A stretch of 34,498 nt of DNA from Candidatus Aminicenantota bacterium (lineage in GTDB: Bacteria > Acidobacteriota > Aminicenantia > Aminicenantales > Saccharicenantaceae), in assembly GCA_002877915.1 (NCBI GenBank), contig PNJE01000166.1, positions 1 to 34,498 on the forward strand. The letters are read 5' to 3'. This document shows positions 1-9,240 of the stretch, piece after piece. Each line of letters begins with the position of its first letter. Position 1 is the stretch's first letter. The notes under the pieces are model-generated. The model had not been told where the DNA came from, searched no databases, and worked only from the letters and a program-made list of their open reading frames with translations. Made by a program: the position numbers and the translations under genes.

Positions 1-1008
1 GAGCTTTTTCAGGTTGGACAGGAAGTAGAAGTGGTGGTGTTAGATTTTAATGAAAATGAGGAAAGAATCTCTCTCGGCTACAAACAGCTGACGCCCGATC
101 CCTGGCTAAGCGTCCCCCAAAAATATCAGCCAGGTACCAAGGTTACCGGTAAGGTGGTAAGCCTGACTGATTTCGGGGCCTTCATCGAATTGGAAAAAGG
201 GGTCGAAGGATTAATCCACATCTCTGACTTAACCTGGTCTAAGAAAATGGTTCATCCCAAAAAAGTCCTGTCCGTCGGCCAGGAAGTTACCGTCCAGGTT
301 CTGGAAGTGAATGTCGAAAATCATCGTATTTCTCTTGGCCTGAAACAGGCTACCCCTCATCCGCTGGAGCTTTTTGCTCAAAAATATAATGTTGGTTCAA
401 GGCTCAAGGGAAGAGTAACCAACCTGACTGATTTTGGAGCCTTCGTCCTGGTAGACAAAGATATCGAAGGATTAATCCATATTTCAGATATTAGCTGGGA
501 AAAAATTAAGCATCCCTCAGAAAAGCTTAAAGTTGGACAAGAAGTGGAAGTTGTATTACTCAACATCGACTTAGAAAAGCAAAAAGTTTCACTTGGTCTA
601 AAGCAACTTGAGGGAGATATCTGGGAAGACTTTTTCCATCGCCAAAAAGTCGGTGACGTTCTAAAAGTAAAGATCGCCCGACTGGTGGATTTTGGAATTT
701 TCGTGGAAATTATGCCAGGCATTGAAGGAGTCGTTTTTAATTCCGAACTGGATGAAAACAAGATAGAAAACCCCGCCGAGGTTTTCAAGGTGGGAGAAGA
801 AAGACTGGCGAAAATTATAAAAATGAATCCGGCTAACAGAAAAATTTCGCTAAGTTTCCGGCAGGCTCAAGCCGACCTTCAAAAAAAGGAATTCCAAAAA
901 TACTTAGAGACTCAAAGCGATCGGTTAACTCTCGGGGATTTATTGAGGGAGCAATTCAAGAATTTATCTTCCAAGGACAACAGCAAAAAGGAGGGCCATC
1001 ATGATTAA
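1..1008 (+). CDS. rpsA: 30S ribosomal protein S1, C-terminal part (truncated by window start)
   Basis: Reading frame is open from base 1; repeated S1 motifs (KVTGKVVSLTDFGAFIELEKGVEGLIHISDLTW, LKGRVTNLTDFGAFVLVDKDIEGLIHISDISW). Confidence 0.95.
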   Translation, partial: ELFQVGQEVEVVVLDFNENEERISLGYKQLTPDPWLSVPQKYQPGTKVTGKVVSLTDFGAFIELEKGVEGLIHISDLTWSKKMVHPKKVLSVGQEVTVQVLEVNVENHRISLGLKQATPHPLELFAQKYNVGSRLKGRVTNLTDFGAFVLVDKDIEGLIHISDISWEKIKHPSEKLKVGQEVEVVLLNIDLEKQKVSLGLKQLEGDIWEDFFHRQKVGDVLKVKIARLVDFGIFVEIMPGIEGVVFNSELDENKIENPAEVFKVGEERLAKIIKMNPANRKISLSFRQAQADLQKKEFQKYLETQSDRLTLGDLLREQFKNLSSKDNSKKEGHHD

Positions 1009-1282
1009 AGCCGATCTGGTCGAGATTGTTTCCAAGGAATTGAATATTTCCAAGCAGGAAGCCGAACTGGGAGTTAATTTATTTTTCGAATCCATTAAGG
1101 AAGCCATCCTCAAGGGAGAAGAAATTGAGATCAGGGGTTTTGGCAGTTTTCGTTTTCGCCAAAGAGCCCCCCGCTCTGGAAGAAACCCCCGGACGGGTCA
1201 GTTAGTCGAAGTCCCGCCCAAAAAGGTTCTGTATTTCAAACCTTCAAAACTTCTTAAAGAGATGCTGAATCAGCCTAAATGA
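1001..1282 (+). CDS. HU/IHF-family DNA-binding protein
   Basis: 93 aa with GFGSFRFRQRAPRSGRNPRTGQLVEVPPKKVLYFKPSK; ATG overlaps the rpsA 3' end by 8 nt. Confidence 0.95.
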   Translation: MIKADLVEIVSKELNISKQEAELGVNLFFESIKEAILKGEEIEIRGFGSFRFRQRAPRSGRNPRTGQLVEVPPKKVLYFKPSKLLKEMLNQPK

Positions 1283-1782
1283 AATACCTGGCCGCCCCCT
1301 GGAGACAGACCTATGTGCAAAAGGCACTGAAAATGAAAGGTTGTATTTTTTGTGAAGCCTGGAAAAAGAAAAATTTGGAGGAAGCCTTGATCCTTTTCCG
1401 GGGTAAACATAACTTTATCCTTCTTAACCGGTATCCTTATACCACCGGCCACTTAATGATTGCTCCTTACCGTCATATAAAGAATTTTGACCGCGCTCCC
1501 AAAGAAATAGTTATGGAAGGCATTGAGTTAGCCCAATTAGCCTTAAGAATTCTAAAAAGGATCTATCATCCCCATGGGTTTAATCTGGGTTTGAACTTAG
1601 GCCATAGTGCTGGAGCGGGAGTAGCTGGTCATTATCATCTTCATCTGGTTCCTCGATGGACGGGCGACGCCAATTTTATGCCCATCATCAGTGAAACTAA
1701 AATATTCTGCGAGGATTTGCTAACTACCTACAACCGATTAAGGCCTTACTTCCTCCGGGAAGAGCAGAAACAGGAGAAATAA
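1279..1782 (+). CDS. HIT-domain nucleotide hydrolase/phosphorylase-like protein
   Basis: HIT motif HYHLHLVPRW, CIFC near N-terminus; ATGA overlap with the HU stop. Confidence 0.9.
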   Translation: MKYLAAPWRQTYVQKALKMKGCIFCEAWKKKNLEEALILFRGKHNFILLNRYPYTTGHLMIAPYRHIKNFDRAPKEIVMEGIELAQLALRILKRIYHPHGFNLGLNLGHSAGAGVAGHYHLHLVPRWTGDANFMPIISETKIFCEDLLTTYNRLRPYFLREEQKQEK

Positions 1783-1785
1783 GCC

Positions 1786-3708
1786 ATGCTTAAAACAATG
1801 CGTAAAAATGTCAAAACGTTGACTCCAGTGCTGTGGATAGTAATTGCCACTTTTATCATCGCCATTTTCGCCGTCTGGGGCGGAGCTGGACGCCTGGGAG
1901 AAGCTAACCGGACTAATACTCTGTTTCAAATTGGTAACCGAAGAGTTACCGCCGATGAATATTTCCAGGTTTTGCGCCAGAGAGTAGAAGCCATGAAAAA
2001 GCAATATCCTGATCTTAATGCCAACCTGATAAAGCAGATTAACCTTCCTCAGCAGCTCCTTGAACAGTTAATTCAGCAAAATTTACTCCTGGAAATAGCT
2101 CGGCAGATGGGAATTAAAGCCACCGATCAGGAACTCCAAGAAAAAATAATGTCTTTCCCGGTATTCCAAAGGGAAGGAAAATTTGTTGGGTTTAATGAAT
2201 ATAAGCAAGTACTGGATTGGAATCATATTCCAGTTCAGAGGTTTGAAGATAGCCTGCGAGAAGAAATAATTTTGAATAAAGTCACCAGGTTGCTGACAGC
2301 CGGGGTGGCCGTGAGCGAAGAAGAAGTCTGGGAAAACTATAAGAATCAAAATGACACCGCCAAAATAGAATATCTTATCTCCTCAATCGACAAGATCCAG
2401 CTGAATATTAAGCCAACAGAAGAAGAAATAAAATCATTTTTTGAAAAAAACAAAACTAAATATCGGGTTCCTGAAAAGCGCGCTGGCCAATATGTTTTTC
2501 TAAAGACCGAAGACCTGAAAAAAGAAATTGCCGTTTCTGATTCAGAGATTCAGAAATATTACCAAGATAATATTAACCAGTTCAAGGAGCCAGCCAAGAT
2601 GCGGGTCAGTCGTATTTATCTTCCCTATACCGAAACTGATAAAAAACAGGTGATGGAGCAGGCTCAGAGTTTAAAAAGTAAATTGAGCAGTGGAGAAGAT
2701 TTTGCTCAGTTAGCCAAAACCTATTCTAAGGATGATAAAGCCAAGAATGGTGGCGACTGGGGCTACACTGACTGGCAAAACCTGGCCGCAGCCGAAATTC
2801 AAGTTATCAATAAGCTGGAAAGCGGGCAGATTTCAGAAGTGGTCGATACCGGGAACGGCGCAGTAATTTTAAAAGTAACAGAAAAAATGCCCGAGATAAC
2901 CAGGTCTCTGGCTGAAGTCAAAGCCATTGTTCAAAATGCCCTTTTAGAACAGAAAGCCAGGAATAAAGCTTCAGATCGACTGGAAAATCTGGCTAAAATT
3001 GCCAAAAAGGCCAGAAGTTTGGACCAAGCCGCCAGGCGGGAAGGCCTGACTGTTCTAAACACTGGACTGCTCAAAAATGGCGATCCCCTGCCTGGAGTTG
3101 ATTCTTCAGGAGCTCTCAGTCAGACACTATTTGAACTCAAGGAAAAAGGCATCTCTCCTCCGATTTTCACTTATGAGGGCGTAGCCCTGGTTCAGCTGAG
3201 CAAAATTGAGCCTGAACACCAGGCCAGCTTGGAAGAAGTTAAAGCTCAAGTAGAAGAAGATTTTATTAAAGAAAAGAAAAAAGAAGCCGCCAAAGAAAAG
3301 TTGCTTTCACTTAAATATTCTCAAGCTACCAACTGGGAAGAATTTGCTAAAAATAATGGCCTGGAATATAAAAAAGTCGAAAATCATAAACGTGGTCAGT
3401 ACCTCAGTCTGATCGATGATACCAGTAAGATTGACCAGTTAGTTTTTTCTATACCCGTTAACCAGGTTAGTGAACCATTTGAAATCGGCGAGGGGTATGC
3501 AGTGGTAAGAGTTTTGGAAAGGAAAGAAGTCTCCAGAGCAGATTTTGAAAAGGTTAAAACCGAAGAAATAGATAAAGCTCTAAATCAGGCCCAGGAAATG
3601 TTTCTCTTCAGTTATTTGCAAAAAGCTCAAGAAAAGCTGAAATTCAAGATAAATTATAATCTTTTCACCAAGACAACTGACGATTTCTTGACGCGGATGG
3701 GAGAATAG
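1786..3708 (+). CDS. SurA/PpiD-like peptidylprolyl isomerase with N-terminal membrane anchor
   Basis: N-terminal TM (VLWIVIATFIIAIFAVWGG), SurA_N-like segment, parvulin core (LSSGEDFAQLAKTYSKDDKAKNGGDWGY), second parvulin-like region. Confidence 0.9.
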   Translation: MLKTMRKNVKTLTPVLWIVIATFIIAIFAVWGGAGRLGEANRTNTLFQIGNRRVTADEYFQVLRQRVEAMKKQYPDLNANLIKQINLPQQLLEQLIQQNLLLEIARQMGIKATDQELQEKIMSFPVFQREGKFVGFNEYKQVLDWNHIPVQRFEDSLREEIILNKVTRLLTAGVAVSEEEVWENYKNQNDTAKIEYLISSIDKIQLNIKPTEEEIKSFFEKNKTKYRVPEKRAGQYVFLKTEDLKKEIAVSDSEIQKYYQDNINQFKEPAKMRVSRIYLPYTETDKKQVMEQAQSLKSKLSSGEDFAQLAKTYSKDDKAKNGGDWGYTDWQNLAAAEIQVINKLESGQISEVVDTGNGAVILKVTEKMPEITRSLAEVKAIVQNALLEQKARNKASDRLENLAKIAKKARSLDQAARREGLTVLNTGLLKNGDPLPGVDSSGALSQTLFELKEKGISPPIFTYEGVALVQLSKIEPEHQASLEEVKAQVEEDFIKEKKKEAAKEKLLSLKYSQATNWEEFAKNNGLEYKKVENHKRGQYLSLIDDTSKIDQLVFSIPVNQVSEPFEIGEGYAVVRVLERKEVSRADFEKVKTEEIDKALNQAQEMFLFSYLQKAQEKLKFKINYNLFTKTTDDFLTRMGE

Positions 3709-3758
3709 CAGACCAACCCTCTTTTACATAAAATTTATAAAATTTGTTAGGAGGGCAA

Positions 3759-5765
3759 ATGGAGGCTAATAAGAAAACCCTTCCACCCGAGGCTTATCGT
3801 CAGTTAGGACCTGGAGAAAGATACATTCCCCTTGTCCCGGCAGAACAAATAATTCCCGAAGTTACTTCCCGCTCGGTTCTCTGGGGTCTTTTCATGGCGC
3901 TTTTTTTCACTTTTTCCATGGCTTATCTTGGATTAAAAGTTGGAACTGTGCCGGAGGCCGCCATCCCCATAGCCATCCTGGCGGTGGGCTTGGGCTACAC
4001 CTATTCCCGTAAGAATACCATTCTGGAAAACGTCATCATTCAATCTATTGGAGCTGCTTCTGGGGCGCTGGTAGCCGGAGCCATCTTCACCATTCCGGCG
4101 CTTTTTATCATTGGCCTGCCAATTGATATTTTTAAAATTTTCCTTTCGACCTTCCTGGGAGGCTGCTTAGGGATCTTATTTTTAATCCCCCTTCGTCGTT
4201 ATTTTGTTTCAGAAATGCACGGGAAGTTGCCATTTCCAGAAGCTACCGCTACCACTGAGATTTTAGTTTCTGGCGAGGCAGGTGGGGCTCAAGCGAGACC
4301 TTTAATTTTAGGAGTGATCATAGCCAGCATTTATGAATTCTTGGCTATCGGAGTAAGATTATGGAATGAAGTAATTACGTTCCGCTTTTTACCCTTCCTG
4401 AACAATCTGGCAGAAAAAAGCCGCTTAGTGCTAAAAATTGACGCTTTATCAGCTTTTTTGGGCCTGGGATACGTTATTGGTCTCCGCTACAATGCCATTA
4501 TTGTGGCCGGCGGGTTGCTATCTCATTTTGGTTTTATCCCGATTATCTGGTTTCTGGGGCAGCACTTCCCCGAAGCTATTTACCCAGGGAAGATTCCCAT
4601 TTCCCAGATGGATGAAGTCCAGATTTTTTCCACCTATGTTCGCAATATTGGCATTGGAGCCATTTTTATGGCCGGGGTAATAGGTATAATCAAATCAATG
4701 CCGATTATGGTTAAATCCTTTTCCCTGGGCTTCCGGGAAATTCTCAAAGGAAAGCAAGGCGGCGGAGTTAACCAGGCGATTCGGACCGACCGGGATCTTA
4801 AGATGTCCACCATTATTGCCGGCCTGATTCTTACCTCGATAGGTATCTTTCTTTACTTTCTCTGGATTTCCAACCTGAAATTTTCCTTGATCGGGCTTAT
4901 CATTTGCCTTCTTTTATCTTTTCTATTCACCACCGTAGCGGCAAACGCCATCGCTATTGTCGGAACCAATCCAGTTTCAGGGATGACTCTAATTACAATA
5001 ATTCTTTCCAGCGTCATTCTCATTGGAGCCGGATTATCAGGAAAAGAAGGAATGGGAGTGGCCCTTTTGATAGGAGCAGTGGTTTGCACCGCTTTATCAG
5101 TCTCCGGAAGTTTCATTACCGACCTTAAAATAGGATACTGGATTGGAGCTACGCCTCGAAACCAGGAAAGATTTAAATTCAGCGGTATCCTGGTATCTGC
5201 TCTCACAGTGGGAGTAGCCATTTTTATTCTGGATAAGGCCTTTTCTTTTCAAAGTGGAGCTCTGGCTGCCCCCCAGGCCAATCTGATGGCCGCAGTCATT
5301 AGATCATTAATGTCCAGAGAGCCAGTAACCTGGCTGCTGTATGGCATCGGAGCCGCTGTGGCCGTGGTGGCAGAAATTTCTCAAATCCCACCGCTGGCTT
5401 TTGGCCTTGGAATGTACTTGCCACTTCACCTGACCACTCCGTTGCTGGTTGGAGGTTTTCTTTCCCATTTAGTTAAGACCTCGAGCAAAGATAAAGAGCT
5501 ATCAGAAAAAAGGCATTACCAGGGCATGCTTATCTCCTCTGGTTTTATCGCCGGTGGAGCATTGATGGGAATTGTCCTGGCAGTCTTGAAGTTAACCAAC
5601 CTGGACCACTATGTTAGCCTGGGAATCCCCATGATTCTGAAAAACGGCAAGTGGGTAGATGGAGCTCCGGCCGGCTGGTTTAATCAATATGGTGAAATTA
5701 TCAGTCTGATTGCCTTTATTATTTTAATAGCTTTTGTCTACTGGCAATCGAAAAAAGCAAAATAA
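3759..5765 (+). CDS. OPT-family oligopeptide transporter
   Basis: Polytopic protein; PEAAIPIAILAVGLGYTYSRKNTILENVIIQSIGAASGALVAGAIFTIPALFI. Start moved to ATG 3759 behind AGGAGGG rather than the TTG at 3744. Confidence 0.9.
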   Translation: MEANKKTLPPEAYRQLGPGERYIPLVPAEQIIPEVTSRSVLWGLFMALFFTFSMAYLGLKVGTVPEAAIPIAILAVGLGYTYSRKNTILENVIIQSIGAASGALVAGAIFTIPALFIIGLPIDIFKIFLSTFLGGCLGILFLIPLRRYFVSEMHGKLPFPEATATTEILVSGEAGGAQARPLILGVIIASIYEFLAIGVRLWNEVITFRFLPFLNNLAEKSRLVLKIDALSAFLGLGYVIGLRYNAIIVAGGLLSHFGFIPIIWFLGQHFPEAIYPGKIPISQMDEVQIFSTYVRNIGIGAIFMAGVIGIIKSMPIMVKSFSLGFREILKGKQGGGVNQAIRTDRDLKMSTIIAGLILTSIGIFLYFLWISNLKFSLIGLIICLLLSFLFTTVAANAIAIVGTNPVSGMTLITIILSSVILIGAGLSGKEGMGVALLIGAVVCTALSVSGSFITDLKIGYWIGATPRNQERFKFSGILVSALTVGVAIFILDKAFSFQSGALAAPQANLMAAVIRSLMSREPVTWLLYGIGAAVAVVAEISQIPPLAFGLGMYLPLHLTTPLLVGGFLSHLVKTSSKDKELSEKRHYQGMLISSGFIAGGALMGIVLAVLKLTNLDHYVSLGIPMILKNGKWVDGAPAGWFNQYGEIISLIAFIILIAFVYWQSKKAK

Positions 5766-5785
5766 ATTAATGAAAGGATAAAAAA

Positions 5786-6733
5786 ATGAAGGCTAATAAA
5801 CTTTATCAGGCGGCTGAGAAAGCTATTTTCCAATCTTTAAAGCTTAAACCAGGGGAAAGTTTCCTCCTGGTTACTGATAAGCAAAAGATGGAAATAGCCG
5901 AAGCTCTGGCTTTTTACGCTAATAAAGCTGGGGCTGAGACCACCACCTATCTGATGACTGAAACTCTAAGACCGATAACCAAACCAACCAAGCTATTCCG
6001 GTTGCTGACTGAAAAAGCTCAGGTGATCGCCTACTTGCTCGACGCCAGAATTGAAGAGAAACCTTTCCGTGGTTTCATGGTCAGTGAGGGGATGAAAAGA
6101 AGCCGCATCTGCATGATGCCCGGAATCACTAAGGACATGATGGAAAGACTGGTCAATGTTGATTTTGCCAAGATGAACGAGTTCACTAAAAAAGTCATCC
6201 GGGCACTGAAAGATGCCGACAAGGTCATCATTGAGAATCCCGATGGAACAAATATCAGTTTTAGCGTTAAAGGAAGGAAATGGCATAACGACAATGGCGA
6301 TATCAGCAAAAAAGGCAAAAGCGGCAATCTACCCGCCGGCGAAGGTTACACCTGCCCGGTGGAAGAAACCTTTACCGGTAAGCTGGTCATTAGCCTGATC
6401 GATGATAAGCTCGGTTACGGCGAAATGGAATTTAAAGAGGGCCGGCTTATTCGCTGGAAAGGAAAAGGGATTGAAGCCATCGTCAAAAATATTGGTTCGG
6501 ATGAGACTGGATTTATTATTGGCGAGTTCGGTATAGGAACTAATCCCGGGGCTCGCCTTTGTCCGAACATGCTGGAAGCAGAAAAGGCTTTTGGCACTGT
6601 CCATTTTGCTATCGGAGATTCTTATGGAATTGGCAAAAACAAGAGCCAGCACCACTATGATGCCCTGATTGATAAAGTTACCATTATTGCCAAGGGTAAA
6701 TACATAGCTAAGAATGGCCGCTTTTTAATTTAA
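5786..6733 (+). CDS. M29-type leucyl aminopeptidase (AmpS/AmpT-like)
   Basis: Fold-typical segments GEFGIGTNPGARLCPNMLEAEKAFGTVHFAIGDSYGIGKNKSQHHYDALI. Confidence 0.85.
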   Translation: MKANKLYQAAEKAIFQSLKLKPGESFLLVTDKQKMEIAEALAFYANKAGAETTTYLMTETLRPITKPTKLFRLLTEKAQVIAYLLDARIEEKPFRGFMVSEGMKRSRICMMPGITKDMMERLVNVDFAKMNEFTKKVIRALKDADKVIIENPDGTNISFSVKGRKWHNDNGDISKKGKSGNLPAGEGYTCPVEETFTGKLVISLIDDKLGYGEMEFKEGRLIRWKGKGIEAIVKNIGSDETGFIIGEFGIGTNPGARLCPNMLEAEKAFGTVHFAIGDSYGIGKNKSQHHYDALIDKVTIIAKGKYIAKNGRFLI

Positions 6734-7234
6734 TATTTGAAACTGACGGCTACTGAGACCATTTTTTAGTAAGCCAAGGCAGAAATCAAAGAGAAAAGCG
6801 AATCTAACTGAATCATCTGGCTTTTATCCTAAATTTTTAAGCCACTCAGATTTTCCCTTCCAAATTTATTGGGAAAGCGTTTTTTCGGTTTCGTGGCTGA
6901 CGGGTAATCCACTATAAAGCCAAATGGTCAAAAATAATTGTCATCCGGTGAGCTTAGCAGCAACAACTTTTGACTATTTTTAAAATTCTTTTAAGACTTT
7001 GAAGATATTTTTCAAAAATTTTTTTAAAATAAACTTTCCTTGTTCTGAGATTATTTCTCTCTTCTCCTATCCGATTTTAGTTCTGCTATTCATCTATTAT
7101 TCTTAAGAGTGAGACAAATATCTGTCTTTTTCAGTCTCTATTAATGATGTTTAAAACTAAACCGGTTTCTCAGCTGTCCGAAGCGGCTCAGTTGGCATCT
7201 TTTTTGCTCAATTTCTTGGTGAAGGGAGGTTAAC

Positions 7235-7459
7235 ATGAAAAGAGCTATCGCTCTCACCTTGCTAACACTTATTATCCTATCATCTTTCCTGCTTATCCCG
7301 GCCGCTTCTCAGTCTACCAATCCAGCTGATTCCTGCTGGAACAACTGGGAAAGGTGCAAAGCCCGAGCCCTGGCGTCTGATATGGGAGTAATCAAGACGA
7401 CCCTGGCTTTAACGCTTTGCGACATTGCACTTGGTAATTGCTTGATGAAAGCGGTCTGA
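7235..7459 (+). CDS. Small secreted peptide precursor with twin CX6C motif (74 aa)
   Basis: GGGAGG Shine-Dalgarno just upstream; N-terminal hydrophobic signal MKRAIALTLLTLIILSSFLLIPAASQS; mature region CWNNWERC-X20-CDIALGNC. Confidence 0.75.
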   Translation: MKRAIALTLLTLIILSSFLLIPAASQSTNPADSCWNNWERCKARALASDMGVIKTTLALTLCDIALGNCLMKAV

Positions 7460-7466
7460 GAAACCG

Positions 7467-7503
7467 GGGAGTTCTGGCTATTTAGCCAGGACTCCCTTCT
7501 TTC
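7467..7503 (+). terminator. Strong hairpin (13-bp stem with one G:U pair, 4-nt loop) followed by TTCTTTC; possible leaky terminator
   Basis: GGGAGTTCTGGCT-ATTT-AGCCAGGACTCCC starting 8 nt after the peptide stop codon. Confidence 0.7.
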
Positions 7504-7527
7504 AAATATCGCTGGAAAGGAGATTAA

Positions 7528-7821
7528 ATGCCGAAAGCAGCCGCCTTGAGGAGCGACCTAATTTTTGTTTCAGGCTCTTTCTGGAGATGGGAAATTAAAG
7601 GCCATTTGTCCGGTCAAAAAAGGCTGCCGTTTTCTTACCAGCTTAAATTTCGGAGCAAGCCAGATGAGCCTGCTATCGCCCCCCCACAAGTAACCTTGAT
7701 AAGATTAATGTCCGCGGAACAATTAAAAATAAGAAAACCTCGAGGCGCAGCCCTCCATCTTGAGCCTGAGATTCTTAATTTTAAAAAGCAATTTAAAGGA
7801 GGTCTAAACTATGAATCGTAA
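7528..7821 (+). CDS. Hypothetical protein, 97 aa
   Basis: AAGGAG 7-8 nt upstream of ATG; fills the gap between hairpin and propeller gene and overlaps the propeller start by 11 nt. No recognisable domain; could be spurious. Confidence 0.4.
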   Translation: MPKAAALRSDLIFVSGSFWRWEIKGHLSGQKRLPFSYQLKFRSKPDEPAIAPPQVTLIRLMSAEQLKIRKPRGAALHLEPEILNFKKQFKGGLNYES

Positions 7822-8785
7822 GTTTAAAGCAACTCTTTTCTTCATCCTTTTGTCGGTTTTCATTTATTCAGAGGCAGCCCAGATAAAAATTTTAGCCGTA
7901 AAGGAAATTCCTTTAAAAAATCCTGAAGCTCGTCCATTCTTTTTTAAGCCAACAGTTATCATTTCTGCTCATCAAGACCTGTTCATTGCTGAATCCGGTG
8001 ATAATAGAATTCGGGTTTACGATAGCCAGGGTGAGCCAAAATATACCATCGGGAAAAAAGGCCAGGGACCGAATGAGTTTGATAATTTAATCGGTCTGGA
8101 TATCCTTGGGGACCGCATTTACGCCGCTGATTCTTTCAATAACATGATAAAAATATTCAGCCAGGATGGTAAATATCTGGGTGGCTTTAAAACCCCCTTT
8201 AAACCTATTTATGTGGCCGTTTTAAGCCAGGATAAAATCCTGGTTACCAACCGACCTTTGCCTTTGAAACCTGAGAAAATGGTTTTTTGCTTTAATTCCA
8301 GAGGTGAGCTCCAATGGAAAGCAATTGATCCGGTTCCGGCCAAAGATCAAATTTTTTACACTCTAATCAACGAGATCATGCTGAAAAAAGACGAGGTTGG
8401 CCATGCTTATATAATCTGGAAGTACCAAAATAAATATATTCTGAAAATAGATGGCCACGGCCAGGTGATTGAAAAAATAGGACTTGACCAGAACTATCCG
8501 GTTAAATCAATCAATCTGCCGCTTAAAGAAGAAAAGAAAATTATAACCTCTGTCTGCTGGAACTGGGCTCTTTCTGATAACAAATTTTACCTTATTCCAC
8601 CTGTCTATACCGAGGATGGAGATATAGGACCGGGGAAAGACATCATGGTAATAAATGATAGAGGAAGCATTTCTGCTTTTATCAAGTTGCCTCAGGCTCT
8701 GCGGCTGCTAACTGTAAATAAAAATATTATTTATGGTATCGACACAGACGATGAGCTCCACATTTATCAACTGGAGGATAAATGA
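7811..8785 (+). CDS. Secreted 6-bladed beta-propeller (NHL-like) protein
   Basis: Signal peptide; repeated blades (IAESGDNRIRVYDSQGEPKYTIGKKGQGPNEFDNLIGLDILGDRIYAADSFNNMIKIFSQDGKYLGGF); AAGGAGG RBS. Confidence 0.85.
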   Translation: MNRKFKATLFFILLSVFIYSEAAQIKILAVKEIPLKNPEARPFFFKPTVIISAHQDLFIAESGDNRIRVYDSQGEPKYTIGKKGQGPNEFDNLIGLDILGDRIYAADSFNNMIKIFSQDGKYLGGFKTPFKPIYVAVLSQDKILVTNRPLPLKPEKMVFCFNSRGELQWKAIDPVPAKDQIFYTLINEIMLKKDEVGHAYIIWKYQNKYILKIDGHGQVIEKIGLDQNYPVKSINLPLKEEKKIITSVCWNWALSDNKFYLIPPVYTEDGDIGPGKDIMVINDRGSISAFIKLPQALRLLTVNKNIIYGIDTDDELHIYQLEDK

Positions 8786-9240
8786 AAAAGATATTTTTTA
8801 TATTTAGGAAATTAATTTTCGCCCTGATGATTATCTGGCCCGGCCTCTCACCAGCCATTTTCTCAGCCCAGGCCCTGACCTTTGATCAGACAGCTCTCAA
8901 TTCAATCCAAAAGGTTCCGGTCAAAATATATTCATCCCTGGAGGAAATTACCAGAGGCTCGGGCCAGTCGGTTTTGCTGGTTTTTTTCTCTCTGAGCTGC
9001 CAGGTCTGCTGGGATGAATTATTTGAAATGAAAGAATTTATTGAAAAATTCAGCCTGCCTGTGATAATAATTGGCGTATCGGCAGATGAGAGAGAAGAAC
9101 TTCAGGCCTTTGCGTCCAGATATTCATTCCCTTACCCTATCCTCCAGGACAAGGATAAAAAGCTTTATCGCCAATTCAGGGTCCGGCTCGCGCCCTTGAT
9201 TATCAAACCAGGAGAGATAAAGCTAAGCAATGTTTATTGA
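8782..9240 (+). CDS. TlpA/redoxin-like thioredoxin-fold protein, exported or membrane-anchored
   Basis: N-terminal hydrophobic segment; VLLVFFSLSCQVCWDEL (CxxC), VIIIGVSADEREELQAFASRYSFPYPILQDKDKKLYRQFRV; ATGA overlap with the upstream gene. Confidence 0.8.
   Translation: MKKIFFIFRKLIFALMIIWPGLSPAIFSAQALTFDQTALNSIQKVPVKIYSSLEEITRGSGQSVLLVFFSLSCQVCWDELFEMKEFIEKFSLPVIIIGVSADEREELQAFASRYSFPYPILQDKDKKLYRQFRVRLAPLIIKPGEIKLSNVY

Noticed and set aside
378-788. 136-aa minus-strand ORF inside rpsA
   Set aside because: Shadow of a well supported S1 coding region; low-complexity Ser-rich translation with no recognisable domain.
1001-1786. rpsA-HU-HIT-PPIase overlaps as a novel operon
   Set aside because: Tight packing and translational overlaps are ordinary; all genes are familiar housekeeping families.
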